From Candidatus Omnitrophota bacterium (GTDB taxonomy: Bacteria > Omnitrophota > Gorgyraeia > Gygaellales > JAHJCI01), in the NCBI GenBank assembly GCA_016783355.1, contig JADHWR010000062.1, positions 1 through 6,846 of the forward strand: a DNA stretch of 6,846 bases. The letters are read 5' to 3'. A program made the translations under genes and the position numbers. Shown piece by piece: positions 1 through 6,032 of the stretch (positions are counted from its first letter, which is position 1; each line of letters begins with the position of its first letter). The notes below the pieces were generated by a model. It was not told where the DNA came from, searched no databases, and worked only from the letters and a program-made list of their open reading frames with translations.

Positions 1-99
1 AGAAGACCACGGCCTAAAGGCCTTAGGATGAATGCGAAGAAAGAGCTCACTCGGCGGGATGTCACTGGATGGGGGAAGCTATTGCTGTCGGCGGGATAA
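1..99 (+). CDS. Possible 3' end of an upstream reading frame, unassigned
   Basis: The first forward frame is open from the left edge to a TAA at 97-99, and a terminator-like palindrome starts 9 nt later, as expected at the end of a gene. The frame encodes 32 residues, very rich in Arg and Lys. From an internal ATG at 28 it reads MNAKKELTRRDVTGWGKLLL, which superficially resembles a twin-arginine leader (TRRD) but stops after only 23 residues with no exported domain behind it. I do not recognise the protein. Another forward frame (ATG 32 to TAA 101-103) and a minus-strand frame are also open here, so this may be non-coding leader or repeat DNA rather than a gene. Low confidence. Confidence 0.2.
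   Translation, partial: RRPRPKGLRMNAKKELTRRDVTGWGKLLLSAG
11..97. repeat. Short repeats and a small palindrome in the upstream region
   Basis: Directly visible: GGCCTAAAGGCC at 11-22 can form a 4-bp stem with a TAAA loop, and overlapping it CCTAA (13-17) can instead pair with TTAGG (23-27), so two mutually exclusive small hairpins are possible. TCGGCGGGAT occurs twice as a perfect 10-nt direct repeat, at 51-60 and 88-97. The stretch matches no RNA family I can name with confidence. It could be part of a structured RNA, a dispersed repeat, or the tail of an upstream gene. Confidence 0.4.
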
Positions 100-108
100 A
101 TAAAGGTA

Positions 109-135
109 CCACGGGCATGCCCGTGGGGTTGTTTT
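109..135 (+). terminator. Rho-independent terminator-like palindrome
   Basis: CCACGGGCATGCCCGTGG (109-126) is a perfect 18-nt palindrome. As RNA it folds into a GC-rich stem of about 6-7 bp with a small GCAUGC-centred loop, followed by GGTTGTTTT, a T-rich but interrupted tail. On the other strand the stem is followed by TACCTTTATTTA, so it could terminate in both directions. It most simply ends an upstream transcript and separates it from the moeA operon. If transcription of the operon starts further left, it could instead act as an attenuator. Confidence 0.6.
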
Positions 136-136
136 C

Positions 137-195
137 CATAAAAATTGGTCAATCTATTCTAATTTGCGATATGCTATCTATATCCAATTTTTATG
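137..195 (+). promoter_or_regulatory. Large 5'-leader inverted repeat before moeA
   Basis: CATAAAAATTGG at 137-148 and CCAATTTTTATG at 184-195 are perfect 12-nt inverted repeats flanking a 35-nt interior. In RNA they form an A/U-rich 12-bp stem whose 3' arm ends 3 nt before the purine-rich moeA ribosome site (AAGGGAG, 199-205). The structure lies directly after the upstream terminator, so it is either a leader hairpin controlling moeA translation or a DNA dyad bound by a regulator. No T-run follows the 3' arm, so it is not itself a terminator. The inverted repeat is a fact of the sequence; the regulatory role is inferred. Confidence 0.45.
168..184. promoter_or_regulatory. Possible operator dyad in the moeA leader
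   Basis: GATAT (168-172) and ATATC (180-184) are 5-bp inverted repeats separated by 7 nt, nested inside the larger hairpin. The half sites, rich in TAT/ATA, loosely recall molybdate-responsive ModE-type operators, and the position just ahead of a molybdenum-cofactor operon would suit such a site. AT-rich dyads this short are common by chance and no regulator gene is visible in the window, so this is a weak call. Confidence 0.15.
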
Positions 196-211
196 CTGAA
201 GGGAGTTTCTG

Positions 212-1444
212 ATGATAAAATGTGAAAAGGCGCTGTCTATTGTAATTAATTCCATAAAGGGCTTAGGTTCGGAAGGGGTCGATGTGTCATCCAGCTTGCA
301 TAGGATATTAGCGCAAGATATATATGCCCAATGTGATGTTCCGCCATTTAATAACTCGGCAATGGATGGATATGCGTTGAAATCTACTGATGTTAAAGGT
401 GCCAGTTACAGATTTCCTGCAATTTTGAAGGTGATAGACGATGTGCGTGCGGGATATGTTTCAAAGAAGAGATTGAAAAAAAAGCAAGCGATGAGAGTGA
501 TGACCGGCGCGCCAATTCCTAGCGGTACGGATTCAGTAGTAATGGTAGAGTTCACCCAGAGGCTTAAAACTGGCGAGGGAGAATTCGTAAAGGTTTTTAA
601 AACCACAGAGGATGAAGAAAATATTCGCCTCAAAGGCGAAGATGTGAAGAAAGGGCAGGGGGTTTTAACGAAAGGGAGTTTAATCAGACCTCAGGAAATG
701 GGCATGCTCGCCTCAATGGGAATCAATCGTTTGGAAGTTGCAAAAAAACTCAGGATCGGAATTTTGGTTACAGGGGATGAATTAGTGAAAATGGGCCAGC
801 GGCTTAGTCGGGGTAAAATAAGGAATAGCAACACTTACTCTCTAACCGGACAGGTTTTAGCAGTTGGGGCAACGCCGGTTAATCTGGGAATTGCCAGAGA
901 CAACAAGGCAGCGGTGAGGCAGAAGATAATTAACGGAATAAATAAAAATATAGATTTGTTTTTAGTCTCTGGCGGTGTATCCATGGGCGATTACGATTTA
1001 GTGAAAGATGTCTTGGCAGAATTGGGGTCAGAAATAAAAATCTGGAGAGTGGCGATAAGGCCGGGGAAGCCGTTGGTCTTCGGTTATATAAAAGGCATAC
1101 CGGTATTCGGGTTGCCGGGGAATCCTGTTTCCAGTATGGTTGTGTTCGAGGAGTTCGTGCGACCTGCGATTTTGAAAATGTCTGGGGCAGGGACTCTCTT
1201 TCGTCCTGTAGCCACAGCTATTTTTGCACAATCATTCAAGAAGACAAAAGGGCTTAAATATTTCGTGCGCGTTAGAATAGAAAATAAAAATAATAAGTTT
1301 TACGCCTACCTGACCGGACCACAGGGTTCGGGGATATTAAAATCGCTTGTTTTGGCAGATGCGATAATGGTTGTGCCGGAAGAAATCAGCGAGCTCAAGA
1401 AGGGCCAAAGAGTATGTATCCAGTTGTTAACCGACAGGTTTTAA
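212..1444 (+). CDS. moeA: MoeA, molybdopterin molybdenumtransferase
   Basis: MoeA inserts molybdate (or tungstate) into adenylylated molybdopterin in the cytoplasm, giving active cofactor. At 410 aa it has the usual full length. Family motifs appear in order: PPFNNSAMDGYA (44-55), MTGAPIPSG (97-105), GEDV (142-145), TGDE (187-190), SGGVSMGDYD (253-262, the MoCF-binding domain loop) and GLPGNP (300-305); the C-terminal beta-barrel domain follows from about residue 330. The acidic residues that shape the active site in E. coli MoeA (in DGYA, GEDV, TGDE and SMGDYD) are all present. The ATG at 212 is supported by AAGGGAG at 199-205. It is the first gene of the block, preceded by a structured leader, and its 3' end overlaps mobA by 31 nt. 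No defects are seen. Confidence 0.96.
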   Translation: MIKCEKALSIVINSIKGLGSEGVDVSSSLHRILAQDIYAQCDVPPFNNSAMDGYALKSTDVKGASYRFPAILKVIDDVRAGYVSKKRLKKKQAMRVMTGAPIPSGTDSVVMVEFTQRLKTGEGEFVKVFKTTEDEENIRLKGEDVKKGQGVLTKGSLIRPQEMGMLASMGINRLEVAKKLRIGILVTGDELVKMGQRLSRGKIRNSNTYSLTGQVLAVGATPVNLGIARDNKAAVRQKIINGINKNIDLFLVSGGVSMGDYDLVKDVLAELGSEIKIWRVAIRPGKPLVFGYIKGIPVFGLPGNPVSSMVVFEEFVRPAILKMSGAGTLFRPVATAIFAQSFKKTKGLKYFVRVRIENKNNKFYAYLTGPQGSGILKSLVLADAIMVVPEEISELKKGQRVCIQLLTDRF

Positions 1445-2010
1445 CAGGCATTATTCTTGCCGGCGGAGAAGGCAGGAGAATGAATAATCCAGATAAAGGA
1501 TTCTTAAAGATCAGGGGCATGCAGATCATAGAAAGATTAGTAAAGAGATTAAATCCGATTTTTAAAGAGATATTAATTGTTACTAATCGGCAAAATCTTT
1601 TTAATTGCTTAGGGGTAAGATTAGTAGGGGATATAATAAAAAATAAGGGCTCCCTGGCAGGAATTCATTCTGGCTTGGTAAATTCAAAAACATTTTACAA
1701 TTTTGTTTTTGCTTGCGACATGCCATTTGTAAATAGCAAATTCGTTGAATACATGATGAAAAATATAGAAGATAATAATTGTGTTATACCAAAGTGGAAA
1801 AATAAAATTGAGCCGCTTCACGCGATCTATTCCAAGGGATGCATTAAGCTGATAGAAAAGCATCTTGGGGAAGGAAGGCTTAGGATAGCTAAGATTCTTC
1901 CTAAGGTCAAAGTAAAGTATATAACCGAAAAAGAGATAAAAAGATTTGATACAAAAGGCTCCTGCTTCACCAACATAAATACGATTGAGGATTACCAGAC
2001 GCTAAAATGA
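1414..2010 (+). CDS. mobA: MobA, molybdenum cofactor guanylyltransferase
   Basis: MobA transfers GMP from GTP to Mo-molybdopterin, giving the guanine dinucleotide form used by DMSO-reductase-family enzymes, including formate dehydrogenase. The 198-aa product is the normal length. It has the nucleotidyltransferase P-loop-like LAGGEGRRM (15-23), the DKGF lysine segment (27-30), GD (72-73), GSLAGIHSGL (79-88), the metal-binding CDMPF (101-105) and the C-terminal FTNINTIEDY (185-194). The ATG at 1414 is chosen because LAGGEGRRM must be included and the next in-frame ATG falls inside that motif; GAAGGG lies a short distance upstream. It overlaps moeA by 31 nt and the next small ORF by ATGA. It is clearly AT-richer than its neighbours: about 33% G+C by hand count over 1501-1980, against roughly 45-50% in sampled lines of moeA and cysK. 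Confidence 0.93.
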   Translation: MYPVVNRQVLTGIILAGGEGRRMNNPDKGFLKIRGMQIIERLVKRLNPIFKEILIVTNRQNLFNCLGVRLVGDIIKNKGSLAGIHSGLVNSKTFYNFVFACDMPFVNSKFVEYMMKNIEDNNCVIPKWKNKIEPLHAIYSKGCIKLIEKHLGEGRLRIAKILPKVKVKYITEKEIKRFDTKGSCFTNINTIEDYQTLK

Positions 2011-2144
2011 GGCACGTTTTAACCGTCTGTCCATATTGCGGAACCGGCTGCGACCTATATCTTAAGGACAATGCCGTAGATGTAAAACCTGCTGCTCGGC
2101 AGGCGCAGAGAAAGGCAGACATAATTATTGATGTTAGTAAATAA
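2007..2144 (+). CDS. 45-aa formate-dehydrogenase-like N-terminal fragment or mini Fe-S protein
   Basis: A 45-codon ORF starts with an ATGA overlap on the mobA stop and ends 14 nt inside moaA. Its first half reads MRHVLTVCPYCGTGCDLYL, which matches the start of molybdenum/tungsten formate dehydrogenase catalytic subunits, where CxxCxxxC supplies three of the four cysteines of the N-terminal [4Fe-4S] cluster. The usual continuation to the fourth cysteine (a G-[KR]-L-C-x-K-G-like segment) is missing. The tail instead turns basic (PAARQAQRKAD) and stops. The ORF therefore looks like a decayed or transferred fdhA start captured between mobA and moaA, or a small protein kept for its Cys motif. It may be translated by coupling from mobA; no strong Shine-Dalgarno is visible. 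No other frame here restores the fdhA sequence. Confidence 0.55.
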   Translation: MRHVLTVCPYCGTGCDLYLKDNAVDVKPAARQAQRKADIIIDVSK

Positions 2145-3090
2145 CTTTAATATCAAGATAGATTATCTACGCATATCCGTTACCGATAGATGTAATTTAA
2201 GGTGTATTTACTGTATGCCACCGGAAGGAATTATAAATAAACCACACGAGGAACTCTTAACCCTGGAAGAGATCGTAAGATTGGTTAGCATATTTACATC
2301 CTTAGGGATAAGCAAAATCCGCCTTACTGGCGGTGAGCCATTAGTAAGAAGAGGGATAGTTAATTTGGTTGAATCTTTAGCCAGTGTTGAGGGGATAGAA
2401 GAGGTTTTCCTGACCACGAACGGTACCCTTTTATCCTTCTATGCTGAAGGACTAAAAAAGGCAGGACTTAGAAGGATAAATATTAGCCTGGATACCCTGA
2501 AGGAAGACAAATTTAAAAAAATAACCCGAAGTAACTCTTTTCATAGAGTCTTAGAAGGAATAGATAAAGCAAAGGAAGTTGGCTTTTATCCCTTGAAATT
2601 AAATGTGGTTGTAATGAAGGGAATAAATGAAGATGAGATTATTGATTTTGTGGATTTTGCCCTTTCCCAGGGGATAACATTGAGGTTTATAGAATTTATG
2701 AAACTTAATTCCTTATGGAGGCAGGACTATTATATGCCCCTGGGAGAGGTAAGAAGAATCTGTGCCGCCCGATTTAGTTTAAGGATGATAGGCAAAACTG
2801 GTCCTGGCCCAGCTATTTATTATGAACTGGAGAAAGGCAGGGTTTTAGGATTTATAAAAACAAGCCAAGATAATTGCAAAAGATGCAACCGGCTGAGAAT
2901 TACTTCAACTGGAGAATTGAAGGTTTGTCTGTATGAGGCTCAGGATTTTTGCTTAAGAGGGCTTTTGAGAAATGGGTTAATCGATGAGGAAATAAAGGAG
3001 ATTATAAAGTCAAGGATAGAGATAAAGGAATATACAAGCTACAAGAATTGGAATTCTCCAGGAGTTTATATGAGTAGCCTAGGAGGTTAA
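2131..3090 (+). CDS. moaA: MoaA, GTP 3',8-cyclase (radical SAM)
   Basis: MoaA is the radical-SAM enzyme that rearranges GTP to 3',8-cyclo-7,8-dihydro-GTP, the first cofactor step. Counting from the ATG at 2131, the 319-aa protein has the SAM-cluster CxxxCxxC as Cys21/25/28 (TDRCNLRCIYC), GGEP (67-70) for SAM binding, the TTNGT segment (95-99) and the second cluster CxxC-x13-C as Cys249/252/266, with the arginine-containing NRLR stretch that contacts GTP. It ends in GlyGly, the C-terminal pair needed for activity in the family, so the gene is complete. A TTG at 2128 is an alternative start one codon earlier; the ATG is preferred. There is no strong Shine-Dalgarno, so initiation may depend on coupling to the small ORF, which overlaps its first 14 nt. 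The AGGAGG encoding the terminal residues is too far from moaC to serve it well. Confidence 0.96.
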   Translation: MLVNNFNIKIDYLRISVTDRCNLRCIYCMPPEGIINKPHEELLTLEEIVRLVSIFTSLGISKIRLTGGEPLVRRGIVNLVESLASVEGIEEVFLTTNGTLLSFYAEGLKKAGLRRINISLDTLKEDKFKKITRSNSFHRVLEGIDKAKEVGFYPLKLNVVVMKGINEDEIIDFVDFALSQGITLRFIEFMKLNSLWRQDYYMPLGEVRRICAARFSLRMIGKTGPGPAIYYELEKGRVLGFIKTSQDNCKRCNRLRITSTGELKVCLYEAQDFCLRGLLRNGLIDEEIKEIIKSRIEIKEYTSYKNWNSPGVYMSSLGG

Positions 3091-3111
3091 TAGGTTATCA
3101 GGGGATGAAAG

Positions 3112-3561
3112 ATGAAGATGGTTGATGTCGGGCAGAAGATAATTTCAAAGAGAGAGGCAGTGGTCGAGGGTAGGGTTTGCCTTAAGCCCTCTATTATTCT
3201 TGCGATAAAGAATAAAAGAATACCCAAGGGGGATGTGTTAGAAGCAGCAAAACTGGCGGGTATCCTGGCGGCCAAGAAGACACCTTTTCTTATACCCTTA
3301 TGCCACCCTATTCCTACAGAATATGTGAATATAGAATTTTCTCTGGGGAGGGAAGAGATAAAGATAAAGACAACGGTGAGGGCAAGAGCAAAGACGGGCG
3401 TTGAGATGGAGGCCTTTACTGCCACAGCTATCTCGGCCCTTACTATCTATGATATGTGTAAAGCCTTGGATAGAGAAATTACTATTTCAGGAATAAGGCT
3501 TCTTAAAAAAACAGGCGGCAAGGGCGGAAAATATATGAGTAATTTAGAGGTTAAGGGGTAA
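3112..3561 (+). CDS. moaC: MoaC, cyclic pyranopterin monophosphate synthase
   Basis: MoaC converts the MoaA product to cyclic pyranopterin monophosphate. The 149-aa sequence begins at MKMVDV, so the usual short N-terminal extension before MVDV is almost absent, but the catalytic core is complete: AAKKTPFLIPLCHPIP (53-68), TGVEMEAFTATAISALTIYD (95-114), DMCK (114-117, holding the Asp and Lys that act in catalysis in E. coli MoaC) and KTGGKGG (133-139). The start at 3112 has AGGGG at 3100-3104 with about 7 nt spacing, and an in-frame TGA lies at 3106-3108, so it cannot extend further. It lies 21 nt after moaA, the standard partner for the paired reaction. Confidence 0.95.
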   Translation: MKMVDVGQKIISKREAVVEGRVCLKPSIILAIKNKRIPKGDVLEAAKLAGILAAKKTPFLIPLCHPIPTEYVNIEFSLGREEIKIKTTVRARAKTGVEMEAFTATAISALTIYDMCKALDREITISGIRLLKKTGGKGGKYMSNLEVKG

Positions 3562-3589
3562 ATTCAAAAATAAAAAATAAAATTCAGAC

Positions 3590-4030
3590 ATGGAAACAGG
3601 AAAAATAGTTGCCGTATCAATTTCTGAGAAGAAAGGGATAAAAAAGAGAAATGTGAGCTCAGTAGAGTTGAAGATAAATCTTGGCATAATTGGTGATGCG
3701 CACGCCGAAGGAGGTATTCGTCAGCTAAGTTTATTAGCTTTTGAATCTATAGATAAGATGAAGTCTAAGGGTTTGGATGTCGCTCCCGGTAATTTTGCCG
3801 AGAATATTACCACACTAGGTTTAGATTTATCAAGTTTAAAAATTGGCACTAAATTGAAAGCTGGCAGTGGCGTGTTATTGGAGATTTCTCAGATTGGTAA
3901 AGACTGCCACTCCAGGTGTAATATCTATTATCAGGCTGGCGACTGTATTATGCCTCGGGAGGGGATATTCGCCCGTGTTTTAGAGGGGGGGGTTATCAGT
4001 CCAGGAGATAAATTGGAGGTAATAAATTAA
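3590..4030 (+). CDS. Stand-alone MOSC domain protein
   Basis: This 146-aa protein is a single MOSC domain (named after the Mo-cofactor sulfurase C-terminus). Family features are IGDAHAEGGIRQLSLLAFES (34-53), GNFAEN (67-72), a Cys-rich segment CHSRC (106-110) followed by GDC (117-119), and MPREGIFARV (121-130). MOSC proteins are predicted sulfur or cofactor carriers; the exact role of this small class is not established. Its position between moaC and mog ties it to molybdopterin maturation. The ATG at 3590 is fixed by an in-frame TAA at 3578-3580. The 28-nt A-rich spacer before it has no clear Shine-Dalgarno, unlike most neighbours. A run of eight G at 3985-3992 lies in codons for LEGGV near the C-terminus. 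Confidence 0.9.
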   Translation: METGKIVAVSISEKKGIKKRNVSSVELKINLGIIGDAHAEGGIRQLSLLAFESIDKMKSKGLDVAPGNFAENITTLGLDLSSLKIGTKLKAGSGVLLEISQIGKDCHSRCNIYYQAGDCIMPREGIFARVLEGGVISPGDKLEVIN

Positions 4031-4527
4031 TGGTGAAACCAGAAAATATAATTTACCGGGTAGCTGTATTGACCATAAGCGATAAATGCTCCAAAGGCCA
4101 AAGGAAAGATAAGAGTGGAAGGATTGTGCAAGATTTAGTAAAGCTTCTTCCCGGAGAGGTGATAAAATATGAGGTAATTCCCGATGAGCCAGCGATGATT
4201 AAAGAAAGACTTATTGATTATTCGGATAATCTCAAGGTAGATTTAATATTGACCAATGGGGGGACCGGTTTTGCTGCTCGTGACTTTACTCCTGAAGCGA
4301 CTAAAGAGATTATCGAGAGAGAAGTCCCGGGGATACCAGAAGCAATGCGTACAGAATGTCTTAGATTAACCAAAAGGGCAATGCTTTCAAGGGGGGTGGC
4401 TGGTATTAGGGCTAGGACTTTAATTGTAAATCTTCCAGGAAGCTCCCGAGGTGCCAAGCAATCCTTAGAGGCAATATTGCAAGGCCTGCCACATGGTCTG
4501 GATATGATTGCCGGGAGGGAACACTGA
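4030..4527 (+). CDS. mog: MogA/MoaB-family molybdopterin adenylyltransferase
   Basis: This cytoplasmic enzyme adenylates molybdopterin, preparing it for metal insertion by MoeA. The 165-aa MoCF-binding-fold protein shows VAVLTISDKCSKGQRKDKSG (11-30), the nucleotide/pterin loop TNGGTG (75-80) with RDFTPEA (84-90), PGIPEAMR (100-107) and the NLPGSS loop (134-139). Whether it is best called MogA or MoaB cannot be settled by eye, since the two families share these motifs; the gene symbol is therefore tentative. The start overlaps the MOSC stop (TAATG), and GGAGGT at 4015-4020 is a strong ribosome site, both of which support translational coupling. It acts with moeA at the far end of the same operon. 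Confidence 0.92.
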   Translation: MVKPENIIYRVAVLTISDKCSKGQRKDKSGRIVQDLVKLLPGEVIKYEVIPDEPAMIKERLIDYSDNLKVDLILTNGGTGFAARDFTPEATKEIIEREVPGIPEAMRTECLRLTKRAMLSRGVAGIRARTLIVNLPGSSRGAKQSLEAILQGLPHGLDMIAGREH

Positions 4528-4528
4528 T

Positions 4529-5050
4529 ATGGTTTTAGTGAATTTGTTTTTAGCCTTTTTAAGAATAGGATTGTTTGCAATCGGAGGCGCTTATTCTTTT
4601 TTGCCTCTCATAGAGAGGGAAGTTGTCCAGAAGTATAATTGGATAACAAAAGATGAATTTCTGGATGTGTTAGGATTAGTTAACATATTTCCTGGTGCTA
4701 TTTCTATTAAATGCGCTACCTATACGGGGTATAAAATAGCGGGAATTCCCGGCGTTTTGGCAGCAAATCTGGGAAACTTCTTAGGGCCAGCGATTTTGAT
4801 TATTGTTGCTTTGGGTCTCTTCACTAAATATAGGAACCTACCGAGTATTAAGCGGGCATTTGATATGATTCAACTCGCTGTTTTTGCTATGATTATTGCT
4901 GCTGCATTTCAGTTAATGAATATTAATCAATTGATACAATTAAGAAGTCTATCAATCATCATAATTTCTTTTATTTTGTTTACATATACAAAAATTCATC
5001 CCGCTTTGATTATTATCGGGGTGGGGATGTTGGGTGTAGTTTTGAAATAA
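4529..5050 (+). CDS. Single-domain CHR-family (chromate transporter-like) membrane protein
   Basis: The 173-aa product is a half-size member of the CHR superfamily of oxyanion transporters. The N-terminal FLRIGLFAIGGAYSFLPLIE (10-29), the amphipathic WITKDEFLDVLGLVNIFPGA segment (38-57), GYKIAGIPGVLAANLGNFLG (67-86) and several later hydrophobic stretches (about 88-98, 115-130, 142-155, 158-172) fit the family. The canonical Pro-Gly-Pro motif reads Pro-Gly-Ala here and is followed by a Lys (ISIKCATYTGY). Short CHR genes commonly occur as adjacent pairs; no second copy is present. The ATG at 4529 is 1 nt after the mog stop with GGGAGGGA (4513-4520) in front, so it belongs to the cofactor operon. 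The substrate is unknown: chromate or sulfate by family; molybdate or tungstate is an inference from context. Confidence 0.85.
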   Translation: MVLVNLFLAFLRIGLFAIGGAYSFLPLIEREVVQKYNWITKDEFLDVLGLVNIFPGAISIKCATYTGYKIAGIPGVLAANLGNFLGPAILIIVALGLFTKYRNLPSIKRAFDMIQLAVFAMIIAAAFQLMNINQLIQLRSLSIIIISFILFTYTKIHPALIIIGVGMLGVVLK

Positions 5051-5108
5051 CGGGATATTATAGAATAAAAATGATGGAAGTACAAACAAAGAAGGGGGAT
5101 TAGTTAGA

Positions 5109-6032
5109 ATGGCAAAGATTGCAGCAGATATGACTAAGTTAATAGGAAATACTCCTTTGGTGAAACTGAACAGATTGAATTTGGGACTGGAGGCTACTGT
5201 TGTAGCTAAATTAGAATCTTTCAATCCACTTTCCAATATTAAAGATAGGATCGGCGTGAGTATGATTGAGGCCGCCGAGAGGGAAGGGCTGATTAAGGAA
5301 GATACAATTATTCTTGAGCCTACCAGTGGCAATACAGGTATTGCTTTGGCTTTTGTTTGCGCCGCTAAGGGGTATAAACTTGTCCTTACTATGCCGGATA
5401 CAATGAGTCTTGAACGTAGAAGCTTGCTTAAGGCCTTTGGCGCGGAGTTAATCCTTACCCCAGGCAGTGAGGGCATGAAGGGTGCGGTGAAGAAGGCAGA
5501 GCAATTGGCAGAAGTCGACTCTCGCTATTTTGTTCCTCAGCAATTCAAAAATCCGGCTAACCCCCAGATTCATCGCAAGACCACTGCCGAAGAAATCTGG
5601 AAAGATACCGATGGGGAAGTTGATATTTTAGTGGCGGGAGTAGGCACGGGGGGAACAATTATCGGGGTGGCTGAGGTAATTAAAGAAAGAAAGCCCACAT
5701 TCAAAGCAATTGCTGTTGAACCCAAGGATTCACCGGTCCTTTCTGGCGGAAAACCCGGGTCGCATAAGATTCAAGGTATTGGTGCAGGGTTTGTACCCGA
5801 TGTTTTAAGGATGGATTTAGTGGATGAGGTTATTCGAGTAAGTAATGAAGATGCCTGTGAGATTGCTAGAAGATTGGCTAGACAAGAGGGGATATTTGCG
5901 GGTATTTCCTCTGGTGCCGCTGTTTGGGCAGCAATCGAGATAGGTAAAAGAAAAGAGAATAAGAAAAAACTTATTGTTGTCGTCTTGCCGGATACAGGAG
6001 AAAGATATCTTTCTACAGAGTTGTTTAGGTGA
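5109..6032 (+). CDS. cysK: CysK, O-acetylserine sulfhydrylase (cysteine synthase)
   Basis: CysK is a PLP enzyme that makes cysteine from O-acetylserine and sulfide in the cytoplasm. The 307-aa protein has the family landmarks: the PLP lysine Lys45 in NPLSNIKDRIG (39-49), PTSGNTG (71-77, substrate loop), GVGTGGT (177-183, phosphate-binding loop), GISSGAA (265-271) and the typical ending PDTGERYLSTELF. An O-phosphoserine or other beta-substituted amino acid as substrate cannot be excluded by eye. AGGGGGA just before 5100 supports the ATG at 5109. It lies 58 nt after the transporter gene with no terminator between them. Its product can supply the cysteine whose sulfur ends up in molybdopterin, and it pairs functionally with the downstream homocysteine gene. 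Confidence 0.94.
   Translation: MAKIAADMTKLIGNTPLVKLNRLNLGLEATVVAKLESFNPLSNIKDRIGVSMIEAAEREGLIKEDTIILEPTSGNTGIALAFVCAAKGYKLVLTMPDTMSLERRSLLKAFGAELILTPGSEGMKGAVKKAEQLAEVDSRYFVPQQFKNPANPQIHRKTTAEEIWKDTDGEVDILVAGVGTGGTIIGVAEVIKERKPTFKAIAVEPKDSPVLSGGKPGSHKIQGIGAGFVPDVLRMDLVDEVIRVSNEDACEIARRLARQEGIFAGISSGAAVWAAIEIGKRKENKKKLIVVVLPDTGERYLSTELFR

Noticed and set aside
28..99. Twin-arginine-like peptide (TRRDVTGWGKLLL)
   Set aside because: It stops after 23 residues with no mature exported domain, and no frame continues it.
40..110. Resemblance of CACTGGATGGGGGAAG to part of cobalamin riboswitches, and of the region to Moco riboswitches
   Set aside because: The other required conserved boxes are not visible, so the match is too short and partial to call; only a covariance search could decide.
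1..140. Minus-strand open frames across the left edge, including an ATG-started 25-codon one at 140
   Set aside because: They overlap the palindrome, have no recognisable product and no supporting ribosome site.
476..483. Run of eight A in moeA as a programmed slippage site
   Set aside because: MoeA is continuous and normal in length in frame, and no alternative product follows from a shift.
406..633. Minus-strand open frames opposite moeA, moaA, moaC, mog and cysK
   Set aside because: Each is opposite a strongly conserved gene, with no family motifs or ribosome sites of its own.
5030..5070. Promoter-like TTGGGT ... TATTAT / TAGAAT before cysK
   Set aside because: Spacing is about 20 nt for one pair and 13 nt for the other, so no credible sigma-70 promoter can be supported.
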